Below, one piece after another: positions 19,053 through 28,079 of a stretch of 64,000 nucleotides of DNA; the first letter of the stretch is position 1, and the number at the start of each line of letters is the position of its first letter. This stretch comes from UBA2336 sp037443645 (GTDB lineage: Bacteria > Bacteroidota > Bacteroidia > Cytophagales > Cyclobacteriaceae). A program made the position numbers and the translations under genes. A model generated the notes under the pieces. The model did no database searches. It was not told the origin of the DNA and saw only the letters and a program-made list of their open reading frames with translations. Where the stretch lies: the NCBI GenBank assembly GCA_037443645.1, contig JBBINY010000006.1, positions 7,639-71,638 of the forward strand, written 5' to 3'.

Positions 19053-21407
19053 ATGAAAAAGAATATCAGTATCAACATCAGCGGCATCATCTTTCACATT
19101 GAAGAAGATGGGTATGAATCGTTGAAAAAATACCTCGATTCGGTAAACAAATACTTCTCTTCGTATGAAGACAGCAGTGAAATTCTTGCCGACATCGAAA
19201 GCCGCATTGCCGAAATTTTTCTAAGCAAACTCACCGAGAGCAAACAGGTAATCACCAGCGCAGATGTGAAAAGCCTGATTGCCACCATGGGTAGCGTACA
19301 CGATTTTAAGGCCGCAGAAGAGCAGGATTTTGCGCAATCAGAACCACGCGGGCAAGAGGCCAAATGGCAAGCTTCCTCGGCCCCGGCCGATAAAAAATTG
19401 TTGCGCGACCAGAAACGCAAAATACTGGGAGGTGTTTGTGCCGGTCTGGGTAACTACTTTAATGTTGACCCGGTTTGGATACGGCTGTTGTTTGCATTTT
19501 TAACCCTGGCCTATGGCGTTATCCTGCTTGTGTACCTCGTGTTGTGGATTGTGGTCCCCGGCTCTTATGACCTGGACGAGCCGGAGATAACCAAAAAACT
19601 ATTCCGCAACCCTGAGAAGAAAGTACTGGGAGGTGTATCAGCAGGCCTTGCAGCCTACTTCGGCATGGACGTGGTTATCATAAGAGTTCTTTTTGTCATC
19701 CTTACGGTCTTCGGAGGGCTTGGATTAATTGCCTACATCGTCATGTGGATTGCTTTGCCCGAGGCAAAATCCATTACCGACAAAATGCAAATGCAGGGCG
19801 AGCCGGTAACCCTTTCGAACATCGAATCAACCCTTAAGAAAGGCCCTGACGGAAATGAAGAAGAAAACACGCTGGTAAAAATTCTGCTCTTCCCGTTCCG
19901 CCTTATCGGGTGGATTATTTCCGGGCTGGCAAAAATCCTGGCCCCAATTGCCGAAGTGTTGCGGGTGGCTGTTGGCATCTCCATAGCGGTTGTTGGACTT
20001 GCACTGGTTATTGCTACGCTGTTCGGTTTCGGTATCTTCCTGGGCATGTTCACCTTTCAGTCGGCATGGTTGCTCGGCTGGCAGGATCTCAGTTTCCCTG
20101 TGCAGGAGTTTTCACGGGCAATACCAACCGTTACCATAACCGTGGCATTTATCGGGGCCTTGATTCCGGGTATCATCATCCTGTTGCTGGGCATCTCTGC
20201 AGTAGCTAATCGCATCGTATTCAATGCCACCACGGGCTGGTTCTTGTTCATTCTGTTTCTTGTGTGTGCGGTTGTACTGAGTGCTACCGTGCCAAAAATC
20301 GTAATGAATTTCAAGGAAGATGGGGAATATAAAGTTGAAACCGTATACGACTTGCAGGGCAAAACTGCGGTGCTCAAAATCCGTGAAACCGGATTGGACG
20401 ATTATGATGTTACATCGCTTTCGTTAAAAGGATATGATGGAAAAACGTTGAAGCTGACTCAGTACTTTGAGGCGCAAGGCAGAACCAGGCAGGAAGCTGC
20501 TAATAATGCCAGGATGATTGACTATACGGTTGACCAGCAAGACTCCATACTTACATTCGATTCGAATATCCAGTTTCGCGAGGATGCAGTTTTCAGAGCG
20601 CAGCGTTTAAAGATGACGTTATACATACCCTACGACTACCCGTTTGTACTGGACGATAACACCTGGAGGCTGCTGTCGCAGTATATAGAAAGTGAAAACC
20701 GAAATGGAAATACATGGATCATCACAACCGATGGCTGGCTGAAGTGTACAACCTGTTTAACCCAAACAGAATGGAAACACGATGCCGATGATACGGTTGC
20801 AATTGATCAGTACGGTTTTGAGGATTTTAAAGAACTTGAGTTAAACGGCCTGCTGGACATAACCGTTGTACGAGGCAACACCTACGCTGTAGAATGGACC
20901 GGCCGTGACCGGGAAAAAGAAAAATACAAGATCTATACACGTGGAAATACATTGGTGATTGATTATGATGACGACAGCCGTACAACCTGGAGGCACAACC
21001 CGCTAAACCTCGAACAAATGAGTATTCGGATTACCATGCCTGAACTGGAGCGCATGGAAATACGTGGTGCAGGCAAAATAACGGCTACCGATTTTACGGA
21101 AGACAGGCTGGAAATAGAAGTGGCAGGAGCAGTGAAGATTCGCGGTAACGTGAGTGTGCGCGACCTGCAGGTTAACCTGAATGGCGCCTCGGAGTTGATC
21201 CTTGAAGGCGAGGGAACCGCCCTCGATGCCCGGATTAGCGGAGCCTCCCAGCTAAACGCATACGATTACCGGGTGCACGATGCCGATGTGCGGGTATCCG
21301 GTGCCTCAAAAGCTAAAGTTTATGTAACCAGGCGCCTTGAAATGCGCGAGGGAGTTGCCAGTAAAATATCGTACAAAGGAAACCCCGATAAAGTCATTAA
21401 AGAATAG
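19053..21407 (+). CDS. Membrane protein with two PspC domains and a DUF2807-like C-terminus
   Basis: 784 residues. Residues 1-85 are a small soluble domain (NISINISGIIFHIEEDGYES). Two PspC domains follow at about 114-170 and 184-240 (KILGGVCAGLGNYFNVDPVW and KVLGGVSAGLAAYFGMDVVI), each ending in membrane helices. Further helices lie at about 275-420. From about 590 a DUF2807/head-GIN-type beta-helix begins (FKELELNGLLDITVVRG) and runs to the end with stacked short turns. This suggests an inner-membrane envelope-stress component whose C-terminal region is periplasmic. It is probably controlled by the adjacent PadR. Confidence 0.88.
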   Translation: MKKNISINISGIIFHIEEDGYESLKKYLDSVNKYFSSYEDSSEILADIESRIAEIFLSKLTESKQVITSADVKSLIATMGSVHDFKAAEEQDFAQSEPRGQEAKWQASSAPADKKLLRDQKRKILGGVCAGLGNYFNVDPVWIRLLFAFLTLAYGVILLVYLVLWIVVPGSYDLDEPEITKKLFRNPEKKVLGGVSAGLAAYFGMDVVIIRVLFVILTVFGGLGLIAYIVMWIALPEAKSITDKMQMQGEPVTLSNIESTLKKGPDGNEEENTLVKILLFPFRLIGWIISGLAKILAPIAEVLRVAVGISIAVVGLALVIATLFGFGIFLGMFTFQSAWLLGWQDLSFPVQEFSRAIPTVTITVAFIGALIPGIIILLLGISAVANRIVFNATTGWFLFILFLVCAVVLSATVPKIVMNFKEDGEYKVETVYDLQGKTAVLKIRETGLDDYDVTSLSLKGYDGKTLKLTQYFEAQGRTRQEAANNARMIDYTVDQQDSILTFDSNIQFREDAVFRAQRLKMTLYIPYDYPFVLDDNTWRLLSQYIESENRNGNTWIITTDGWLKCTTCLTQTEWKHDADDTVAIDQYGFEDFKELELNGLLDITVVRGNTYAVEWTGRDREKEKYKIYTRGNTLVIDYDDDSRTTWRHNPLNLEQMSIRITMPELERMEIRGAGKITATDFTEDRLEIEVAGAVKIRGNVSVRDLQVNLNGASELILEGEGTALDARISGASQLNAYDYRVHDADVRVSGASKAKVYVTRRLEMREGVASKISYKGNPDKVIKE

Positions 21408-21410
21408 CCT

Positions 21411-21470
21411 ATGCTCCTTATTATACTGCTCCTTGTCGTACTCCTCGGATGGCTTCTGGCCCAGGTGTAG
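21411..21470 (+). CDS. Possible 19-residue membrane microprotein
   Basis: An ATG three bases after the PspC gene stop opens a 20-codon frame for a single hydrophobic helix (MLLIILLLVVLLGWLLAQV). The spacing would allow translational coupling. Nothing but its composition, position and closed frame supports it; it could be chance. Confidence 0.3.
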   Translation: MLLIILLLVVLLGWLLAQV

Positions 21471-21592
21471 AGCATTTTCGGACATCTCCGCCTATATTCA
21501 GCCAAAATCAGTAGAAACCCGTTGTTTTAATTTATTTTCCAGTACGTGCAACCTGCGGAATGACAGTCGCATCTTATCAACGAACCATTTAA

Positions 21593-22177
21593 ATGGAGTT
21601 TACCATTTACCGGGCACAGGAAGAAGAACTGATTAAAGGGTGTATCAGGCGGGAACGAACCGCCCAGAAAGCCCTTTATGACCGCTATTCGCCTAAGCTT
21701 TATGCACTTTGTTACCGGTATGTAAAAGACCGGATGGATGCGGAGGATGTGTTGGTTACCGCCTTTACTAAAGTTTTCGACCGGATTGATCAATTCAAAG
21801 GTGAAGGAAGTTTTGAAGGCTGGCTGCGCAAAGTGGTGGTAAATGAAGCACTCACATTCCTGCGCAGAAATCGTTCGATGTACCTTGAAACCGAACTGGA
21901 GGTTGCCGAGCGTAAGCCTGATTACAATACCCTCAGCGACCACCTCGAAGCGGAAGACCTCATGCGGTTGATCCAGGAATTGCCCAGCGGATACCGCATT
22001 GTTTTCAACCTCTATGCCATTGATGGGTACTCGCATAAAGAAATTGCCGAGCAATTGGGGATCAGTGAAAATACATCAAAGTCGCAGTTGAGCCGTGCAC
22101 GCGCACACTTACAAAAATTACTGGCCAACATACAAAGCCTGAATACTAAACACCATTACCATGAATCAGCCCATTGA
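21593..22177 (+). CDS. ECF-type RNA polymerase sigma factor
   Basis: 194 residues. Region 2 is seen in QKALYDRYSPKLYALCYRYV and DAEDVLVTAFTKVFDRIDQF; region 4 in LPSGYRIVFNLYAIDGYSHK followed by EIAEQLGISENTSKSQLSRA. There is no region 1 or 3, as in ECF factors. It overlaps the next gene by 17 bp and heads a three-gene set with a one-TM protein and an outer-membrane protein, a layout expected for a sigma factor held by a membrane anti-sigma partner. Confidence 0.94.
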   Translation: MEFTIYRAQEEELIKGCIRRERTAQKALYDRYSPKLYALCYRYVKDRMDAEDVLVTAFTKVFDRIDQFKGEGSFEGWLRKVVVNEALTFLRRNRSMYLETELEVAERKPDYNTLSDHLEAEDLMRLIQELPSGYRIVFNLYAIDGYSHKEIAEQLGISENTSKSQLSRARAHLQKLLANIQSLNTKHHYHESAH

Positions 22178-22829
22178 TTCGCTGTTCAAATCGAAACTCG
22201 AGCACTATGCAACTCCCGCTTCGCAGGATGCCTGGACCCGTGTTGAATCGGGTTTGAATAAATCGTCAAGTCAAAAAATCTGGATACGAATAGCGGCCTC
22301 CATCACTTTATTAGCCGCGGCCTCCTTTCTTTTAGTCAATTATCTAATTCCTGATGCGCAACCCCTCGCGCAGCAAGTCACTGAAGCCAAAGGCAGCGAA
22401 CGTCAATCGGATGACATTTCACCTCAACCGGTTGAATCAGTTGTCCCGGTTATGGTTGAGCCTAAAAAAGGGGAACGCCTAAAAAAATCGGTCAGTATCC
22501 AAACGCATGCAGTCGAAGTGACGGATCAAAATCCTATTAATCCTGAAACTGAAGTAACCCCAATGATTGAGCCTGCCGTGGAGATTATCGTAAAACCGGC
22601 AACCGGCTTGCTGATTGTTTACTCGGCTGAAGAAGTCAACGCAAAATATTTAGCAAAGGAAATCGTGACCGATGCAACCGTTGAACAAAAAAAATCATCT
22701 CGTTTACAAAAGCTCGCAGGACTGGCCCACAACCTCAGCAACGAGGATATACTGGGCGACTTGCGGGACAGGAAAAACGAGCTCTTTGCTTTGAATTTCC
22801 TGGACGATAAAAAGGAAAAGAAAAACTAA
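22161..22829 (+). CDS. Single-TM protein downstream of sigma factor, putative anti-sigma factor
   Basis: 222 residues: a ~40-residue cytoplasmic N-terminus, one membrane helix at about 42-62 (IWIRIAASITLLAAASFLLV), then a long low-complexity Pro/Glu/Lys-rich periplasmic part and a Lys-rich end. No recognised domain and no zinc-binding anti-sigma motif. The 17-bp overlap with the sigma gene and the topology support an anti-sigma role; this is inference. Confidence 0.65.
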   Translation: MNQPIDSLFKSKLEHYATPASQDAWTRVESGLNKSSSQKIWIRIAASITLLAAASFLLVNYLIPDAQPLAQQVTEAKGSERQSDDISPQPVESVVPVMVEPKKGERLKKSVSIQTHAVEVTDQNPINPETEVTPMIEPAVEIIVKPATGLLIVYSAEEVNAKYLAKEIVTDATVEQKKSSRLQKLAGLAHNLSNEDILGDLRDRKNELFALNFLDDKKEKKN

Positions 22830-22832
22830 ACG

Positions 22833-23810
22833 ATGATGAAAACCATTTTCTTGAGTGCCCTGATCGGAGGCATATCGCTTACAACATTAGCACAGCAAAA
22901 ATCCGATACCGTAGTTGTTGAATTGGCCAAAACCAGCCGGGTGGTATTTACCATCAAAGACCACGCTGATCTTTCAATTCTCCGTCAATACGATTTCCAG
23001 GCGTTGTTTACCGACATCCTGAACCGGGTTGAAAATGCCTCCTCCACAACAAAGGATACCACCCGCATAATAACTCCTTCGGAGCCTGCAGAAGTAATAT
23101 GGGATGATGATGATGATGATCCCGATTACGAGTGGCGCAAATCAAAGTCGTACCACAGCCGGAGAACCCGCCATTCCATAAACCTCGACCTGGGTTTGAA
23201 CAATTATTTACAGGACGGGAAATTCCCCGATGAAACCAACGAACTGTATACGGTGCGGCCATGGGGCTCGTGGTACGTAGCCATCACTTCGGTACAACAT
23301 ACACCGGTTAGCGGAAAGCTGTTTCTGGAATGGGGATTGGGCATGAGCTGGTACTCTTTCAAATTTGAGAACGACAACGTAGTTATGTCCAAAGATGAAA
23401 ACGGTGTTGTTTTCTCCGAAGATCTTGACCCCGCTAAAAGCTATTCCAAAAGCAAACTCTCCATGAGTTTTGTTACTGCATACCTGATACCCATGCTTGA
23501 CTTTGGCGGCTATGGCGACAAGACACGCTTTTGGGATTCAGGTGGAAGTAAATTCCGTATAGGCCTGGGCCCCTATGCCGGCTATCGTATCGGCAGCCAC
23601 AGCAAAGTGGTGTATAAAGAAGATGGCGACAAGGAAAAATACAAAAACAAAGACAATTTTTACCTTGAGAATTTTAGGTATGGACTCAGGCTGCAACTCG
23701 GTATACGCTCAACCGATTTGTTTTTTAACTACGACCTGAACGAACTGTTCACAACCAGTCAGCCAAACAACCCAAAGCTCAACGCATTTAGCTTCGGGAT
23801 CATATTCTGA
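22833..23810 (+). CDS. Putative outer-membrane beta-barrel protein with acidic tract
   Basis: 325 residues. A signal peptide ends near TLAQQ. Residues ~25-90 form a short periplasmic region, followed by a run of six Asp (WDDDDDDPDYEW, nt 23103-23120), then alternating aromatic strands typical of a barrel (HSINLDLGLNNYLQ, LFLEWGLGMSWYSF, SKFRIGLGPYAGYRIGS), and it ends in Phe (FSFGIIF) as outer-membrane proteins do. It starts 3 bp after the putative anti-sigma gene; an alternative ATG is at 22836. Confidence 0.75.
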   Translation: MMKTIFLSALIGGISLTTLAQQKSDTVVVELAKTSRVVFTIKDHADLSILRQYDFQALFTDILNRVENASSTTKDTTRIITPSEPAEVIWDDDDDDPDYEWRKSKSYHSRRTRHSINLDLGLNNYLQDGKFPDETNELYTVRPWGSWYVAITSVQHTPVSGKLFLEWGLGMSWYSFKFENDNVVMSKDENGVVFSEDLDPAKSYSKSKLSMSFVTAYLIPMLDFGGYGDKTRFWDSGGSKFRIGLGPYAGYRIGSHSKVVYKEDGDKEKYKNKDNFYLENFRYGLRLQLGIRSTDLFFNYDLNELFTTSQPNNPKLNAFSFGIIF

Positions 23811-23831
23811 CATGCATTAGCCATCAACACT

Positions 23832-23858
23832 TCAGGCGGCCTAACTCAGGCTGCCTGA
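23832..23858. terminator. Hairpin between convergent genes, probable terminator
   Basis: An 11-bp stem (one G-T pair) with loop AACTC fills the gap between the outer-membrane protein gene (ends 23810, plus) and the small membrane protein gene (ends 23861, minus). The plus-strand tail ATTCTATTTCC is only moderately T-rich. Confidence 0.5.
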
Positions 23859-23860
23859 TT

Positions 23861-24346
23861 CTATTTCCAGTCAGACAAAACCCTTCGCTCCTCTTCTTTC
23901 AAGGCCAGGTCGCGACTTACTTTATAAGGAAACGGCCAAACCAAACCCAGCAGAAGCAGGCTAATAATAAAAAGGGCAGTCAGTAACTGATCCCCGACAA
24001 GGTAAAATCCGATTACCAGGCAAAGCAGTCCATTACCCAAAAGCAGAAACCGGGTAAGGGTGATCGCGTAATACTTATCAAGGCGTTCTCCAAGACTTAC
24101 TAATGCTCGGGCATTTTTCAGTGCCCGGGCAAAGAGAACCGATGTTATTATCCAGTCGATAAAAATGAGCCCTGCCAACCCATACACAATAAACAGCGCT
24201 TCCTCGCTACCGGACAGTGGATGATGTATTCCACCGCGGCTTGCTTCAATGTACAGGTAAACCAGTACCCCAAGCGGCACCAACACAATCAAGAAGAGCA
24301 CCGAATAAAACCTGTAGAAGTATTCGCTTACGGTTTGGTAACGCAT
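23861..24346 (-). CDS. Small four-helix membrane protein, function unknown
   Basis: 161 residues with four predicted membrane helices (near 14-32, 46-70, 95-115 and 118-140) and a short charged C-terminal tail ending in DWK. I recognise no family. It is transcribed away from the TetR gene and is not in an evident operon. Confidence 0.65.
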   Translation of the reverse strand: MRYQTVSEYFYRFYSVLFLIVLVPLGVLVYLYIEASRGGIHHPLSGSEEALFIVYGLAGLIFIDWIITSVLFARALKNARALVSLGERLDKYYAITLTRFLLLGNGLLCLVIGFYLVGDQLLTALFIISLLLLGLVWPFPYKVSRDLALKEEERRVLSDWK

Positions 24347-24416
24347 TGAGAGGTTTGGTTGTGACCAGAAATCCTAAATTATGCAAATCATCCTTTAAGC
24401 CGTAGTTAATTTGTCG

Positions 24417-24424
24417 TATTTTTG
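24417..24424 (+). promoter_or_regulatory. -7 box TAnnTTTG before the TetR gene
   Basis: TATTTTTG matches the Bacteroidota -7 consensus exactly and lies 9 bp before the ATG at 24434. I see no good -33 partner, and the implied leader is very short. Confidence 0.4.
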
Positions 24425-24433
24425 GATTGCACC

Positions 24434-25021
24434 ATGGAAGTTGCATCAACCATATCCCGTAAAAAGCAGGTGATCCGCAAAGCAGCCGAACTCTTTAGAG
24501 AGAAGGGCTATGCGGCTGCCTCCATGCGCGACCTGGCCCAGAAACTGGGTATTGAAGCGGCCAGCCTGTATTCACACATCAAATCGAAAGAAGAGATCCT
24601 GCGCACCCTTTGCTTTGATATGGCGGGCGAATTCCGGGCCTCGTTAAATGAAGTTGAGAAAATGAAGGCTACGGCCAGCGAAAAACTGCGCTTTGGTATT
24701 GAGGGCCACGTACGGGTAATGGCACGCGACCTGACCGCCTCGGCCGTGTTTATGAATGAGCATCGCCATTTAAGCCAGCCGTACCTGCGCGACTTTCTAC
24801 TCCTGCGCATTAACTACATTAACCGGTTTAAAAAAATCATTGAAGACGGTATACAGTCCGGGGAGTTTAAGAAAGACATTGATACAAAACTCTCTGTGAT
24901 GACCCTGTTTTCCTCACTGAACTGGATGCCATTATGGTACAGCCCTGAAAATTCCATTGCACCGGAAGAGCTGGGCAAACAGCTTGCCGATATGCTGATT
25001 AACGGATTAAAGAAAAACTAA
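24434..25021 (+). CDS. TetR/AcrR family regulator, probably of the paa genes
   Basis: 195 residues with an N-terminal TetR helix-turn-helix (KAAELFREKGYAAASMRDLA, QKLGIEAASLYSHIKSKEEI) and a helical ligand domain. The first ATG of the conserved region is 24434; the longer frame starts with TTG at 24422. It lies 60 bp upstream of paaA on the same strand. TetR-type PaaR proteins sense phenylacetyl-CoA and repress paa genes in other phyla; the same role is inferred here from position. Confidence 0.88.
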   Translation: MEVASTISRKKQVIRKAAELFREKGYAAASMRDLAQKLGIEAASLYSHIKSKEEILRTLCFDMAGEFRASLNEVEKMKATASEKLRFGIEGHVRVMARDLTASAVFMNEHRHLSQPYLRDFLLLRINYINRFKKIIEDGIQSGEFKKDIDTKLSVMTLFSSLNWMPLWYSPENSIAPEELGKQLADMLINGLKKN

Positions 25022-25081
25022 CCGGTACGGTTTTTTGTTTACTTTTCGAACCAGCAACAATGCTTAACTTTAAAACTGACT

Positions 25082-26068
25082 ATGTACGGAGGAGGTAACA
25101 CCTTTGAAGGAATTAAAACCGATAGCCTGGCCCAGGAAGATCCGGTTAAACTTGCTGAATTTGAAGCCCGCATAGACCGGGGGGAAAAAATTGAACCCAC
25201 CGACTGGATGCCTCAACTCTATAGGAAGCAACTTATCCGGATGATCGAACAACATGCGCACAGCGAAATAATCGGAGCCTTGCCGGAAGGAACCTGGATT
25301 ACACGCGCACCCGGTTTTAAACGAAAATTGGCGCTGATGGCCAAAGTACAGGATGAGGTTGGGCATGCCCAACTGCTTTACAGCGCAGCCGAAACTCTGG
25401 GAAAGCCGCGTGAGCAGATGATTACCGACCTCATCACCGGCAAGTCAAAATACTCCAACATCTTTAATTACCCGGCATATACCTGGGCCGATTCGTGCTT
25501 TATCTCTTGGCTGGTGGATGCTGGTGCCATCGTGAATCAACTGGCCAATGCCAAGGGAAGTTACGGACCTTATTGCCGTGCACTCGATCGGATTTGTGCA
25601 GAAGAATCCTTCCACCTTAAATACGGTCATCATTGCGTTATTTATCTCGCGGCAGGTACAGAAAAGCAACGACAAATGTTCCAGGAAGCCATTAACCGGT
25701 GGTGGAAACCCATGATGCATTTCTTCGGGCCTTCCGATAAAATCTCAGCCCACACCGAAGTACTCATGCGTTGGAAAGTAAAAATGGCCTCCAACGATGA
25801 CATGCGAAACCAGTTTCTCGACATGTATGTACCCAAAATCTGGGAACTCGGCTTTACCATCCCCGATCCTGCCCTGAAGAAAAATACGGAAACCGGTCGT
25901 TGGGAATACACCGAGCCCGACTGGGAAGAGTTTAAACGGGTAATCAACGGTGATGGCCCATGCAACAAAGAGCGCCTTGAAGTAAGGCGAATAGCCGAAG
26001 AAAGAGGCCGCTGGGTACGTGAAGCACTCCATGTTCCGAAGGCCAGGTACGTAACTCCTTTAGCCTGA
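25082..26068 (+). CDS. paaA: 1,2-phenylacetyl-CoA epoxidase, catalytic subunit PaaA
   Basis: Diiron oxygenase subunit that epoxidises the ring of phenylacetyl-CoA. 328 residues, close to the E. coli length. Two ExxH iron-binding helices are visible: VQDEVGHAQLLY and CAEESFHLKYGHH. The C-terminal PDWEEFKRVINGDGPCNKER is typical of PaaA. First gene of paaABCD, behind the TetR gene. No phenylacetate-CoA ligase or downstream paaZ/G genes are found in the window. Confidence 0.96.
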   Translation: MYGGGNTFEGIKTDSLAQEDPVKLAEFEARIDRGEKIEPTDWMPQLYRKQLIRMIEQHAHSEIIGALPEGTWITRAPGFKRKLALMAKVQDEVGHAQLLYSAAETLGKPREQMITDLITGKSKYSNIFNYPAYTWADSCFISWLVDAGAIVNQLANAKGSYGPYCRALDRICAEESFHLKYGHHCVIYLAAGTEKQRQMFQEAINRWWKPMMHFFGPSDKISAHTEVLMRWKVKMASNDDMRNQFLDMYVPKIWELGFTIPDPALKKNTETGRWEYTEPDWEEFKRVINGDGPCNKERLEVRRIAEERGRWVREALHVPKARYVTPLA

Positions 26069-26114
26069 TTTTCCTCAGCCCGGCACACCACAGGATGCCC
26101 TATATTTACGGCTT

Positions 26115-26723
26115 ATGAACTCACTGGATCCACGCGTTAACCGGTTGCCGAAAATCGGGCTGCCAGGCCAGGTTGAACCAAAAGTTCCCCTCGATCAGTT
26201 TGGCACATTTGAAGTATTCGTCCAGCCGAAAGAAGGGAAACCGTTTCAGCACGAAGGCATAGTGCACGCTCCTAATCTGGAGATGGCCTTTGTGCTTGCC
26301 AAAGAAGCATTTACCAGGCGCTTCTTGTGCGTTTCGTTGTATGTTGTAGAGACACGCAATGTGTACGTTTCAGCTCTGACCGAAGGAAATACCACAGCGT
26401 ATGACTTCATTCACTTCGTTGATCAGCAACCTGGAGAAAAAGTTGCCTTTGAAATTTATCACCTTCCGAAACGCGGTAAGCAACATCAGCATGCCGGCAC
26501 CGTATATGCCGCCACTCCTGCCGAAGCCATGAGTGAAGCAAAGAAGCAATTTGGCTCAAAACTGGTTTATAATGTATGGACCATACGCACTTCCGAAATC
26601 CGTTTCACATCGGCTGATGAGAAAGAGCTTTGGCTTACCTTACCTGAGAAAAAATTCAGAGATGCAGCCGATTACAAAGGAGGAGAAAAGCTTAAGGAAT
26701 TTCTTGAACGAACCAAAGCATAA
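26115..26723 (+). CDS. paaB: 1,2-phenylacetyl-CoA epoxidase subunit PaaB, two PaaB repeats
   Basis: PaaB holds the epoxidase assembly together. Here it has 202 residues, about twice the usual ~95, and contains two PaaB-like repeats: FGTFEVFVQPKEGKPFQHEG to about residue 90, and VAFEIYHLPKRGKQHQHAGT from about 113. Both carry the alternating beta pattern followed by a helix (EMAFVLAKEAF; AEAMSEAKKQF). It lies 46 bp after paaA and 2 bp before paaC. Confidence 0.93.
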   Translation: MNSLDPRVNRLPKIGLPGQVEPKVPLDQFGTFEVFVQPKEGKPFQHEGIVHAPNLEMAFVLAKEAFTRRFLCVSLYVVETRNVYVSALTEGNTTAYDFIHFVDQQPGEKVAFEIYHLPKRGKQHQHAGTVYAATPAEAMSEAKKQFGSKLVYNVWTIRTSEIRFTSADEKELWLTLPEKKFRDAADYKGGEKLKEFLERTKA

Positions 26724-26725
26724 CC

Positions 26726-27481
26726 ATGAATACGGCTGCCCTTATTGAACTGCTTTACAAAATGGCCGATGACCAGCTGATCCTGGGGCATCGCAATTCG
26801 GAATGGACCGGCATGGGTCCCCTGCTGGAAGAAGACATTGCCTTTTCGAGCATGGCCCAGGATAAGATCGGCCAAAGCCATGCTTTATATCAACTGCTGC
26901 ATCAACTTGGCGAGCAAGAGCCCGACACGGTTGCCTTCACCCGCAATGCCGGTCAGTTTCATAATTGCATTTTTGTGGAACTCCCCAATGGCGAGTACGA
27001 CTTCAGCCTGATCCGGCATTTTCTCTTCGATACGGCCGAAGCCATTCGCTTTGAAATGCTGAGCAGAACATCCTATAAACCGCTTGCTGAACTGTCGGTA
27101 AAAATCAGGGCCGAATTGCGCTACCATACCCTTCATGCCAACACGTGGATAAAACAACTGGGCAGCGCCACAAGGGAAAGCATTGGCAGGTTACAGCACT
27201 CGCTTGAAGCGGCCATGCCGTACGCACTCGGAATGTTTGAGCCTTCTCCTCTCGAAAAGGAAATTATATCGCAGGGCATTTTTGAAGGTGAAGTCGTACT
27301 CCGTGAACGCTGGATGAATACGGTCGCTCAAGTCATCGGTCAAACTCAGCTTACACTTCCCGACTGGAAGCTTATAAATCCGGTATATGGCGGGCGGTCA
27401 GGAAAGCATAGCGAGCACCTGCAGCCCCTGCTGGATGAAATGAGCGAGGTCTTTCGGATTGACCCGTCAGCGGAGTGGTAA
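26726..27481 (+). CDS. paaC: 1,2-phenylacetyl-CoA epoxidase subunit PaaC
   Basis: Structural ferritin-like partner of PaaA, 251 residues. The opening LLYKMADDQLILGHRNSEWT and MAQDKIGQSHALYQLLHQLG are typical of PaaC. In the second, Lys stands where the diiron enzymes carry Glu, fitting the non-catalytic role known for PaaC. ELRYHTLHANTWIKQL lies in the second helix pair. Close spacing to paaB and paaD indicates one transcript. Confidence 0.95.
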   Translation: MNTAALIELLYKMADDQLILGHRNSEWTGMGPLLEEDIAFSSMAQDKIGQSHALYQLLHQLGEQEPDTVAFTRNAGQFHNCIFVELPNGEYDFSLIRHFLFDTAEAIRFEMLSRTSYKPLAELSVKIRAELRYHTLHANTWIKQLGSATRESIGRLQHSLEAAMPYALGMFEPSPLEKEIISQGIFEGEVVLRERWMNTVAQVIGQTQLTLPDWKLINPVYGGRSGKHSEHLQPLLDEMSEVFRIDPSAEW

Positions 27482-27500
27482 GGCATAAACTGTTTCTGCG

Positions 27501-27986
27501 ATGCAGCTAACCGAAGAAAAAATACTGGAATGGCTCCATGATGTAAAGGACCCTGAGATACCTGTACTGTCGCTTGTTGACCTTGGGATAATTACCGACA
27601 TCAACATTAATGCTGAATCCGTTCACATCGAGATGACGCCAACGTTTGTAGGGTGCCCTGCCCTGGACATGATGAAGAACGATGTAATTGCCCGGCTTAC
27701 GAAAGCAGGAGTTAACCATGTTGATGTAGAAGTGAATTTTAAAAAAGCATGGACTTCCGAAAGGATCAGTGAAAACGGAAGAAAAGCATTAAAGAAGTTT
27801 GGATTGGCCCCGCCACCGGCCGGGAAAGTTCTCCTGGAAGACCTTGACATTCTGGAACATGTTGCCTGCCCCCGGTGCGATGGCACCAACACCCAACTTA
27901 AGAATCCATTTGGCCCAACCCTATGCCGCTCCATTCACTACTGCCTTGATTGCAAAGAGGCATTTGAGCAATTCAAGCCGGTATAA
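27501..27986 (+). CDS. paaD: Phenylacetyl-CoA epoxidase accessory protein PaaD
   Basis: 161 residues. The N-terminal half is a DUF59/MIP18-type Fe-S assembly domain (WLHDVKDPEIPVLSLVDLGI, TPTFVGCPALDMM). The C-terminal part has paired cysteines (CPRC and CLDC, with two more between them) for a metal site. PaaD proteins are thought to help mature the epoxidase Fe-S or iron centres. Last gene of the paa group here, 19 bp after paaC; the reductase gene paaE is absent at this locus. Confidence 0.93.
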   Translation: MQLTEEKILEWLHDVKDPEIPVLSLVDLGIITDININAESVHIEMTPTFVGCPALDMMKNDVIARLTKAGVNHVDVEVNFKKAWTSERISENGRKALKKFGLAPPPAGKVLLEDLDILEHVACPRCDGTNTQLKNPFGPTLCRSIHYCLDCKEAFEQFKPV

Positions 27987-28054
27987 AAAAGCCCTAATTC
28001 AATCAAAACCTTACACCCCTGACAAATGTCGGCCTGTCGGACCCAACATTTTAA

Positions 28055-28062
28055 TACTTTTG
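28055..28062 (+). promoter_or_regulatory. -7 box TAnnTTTG before the LemA-like gene
   Basis: TACTTTTG matches the -7 consensus and lies 17 bp before the ATG at 28080. A poor -33 candidate CTG lies 18 bp upstream of it. It would separate this gene from the paa operon. Confidence 0.45.
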
Positions 28063-28079
28063 CGCGTATTTGTACTACA

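Noticed and set aside
23103..23120. (GAT)6 as a phase-variable microsatellite
   Set aside because: A three-base unit cannot shift the frame; at most it varies the Asp run, and six copies is short.
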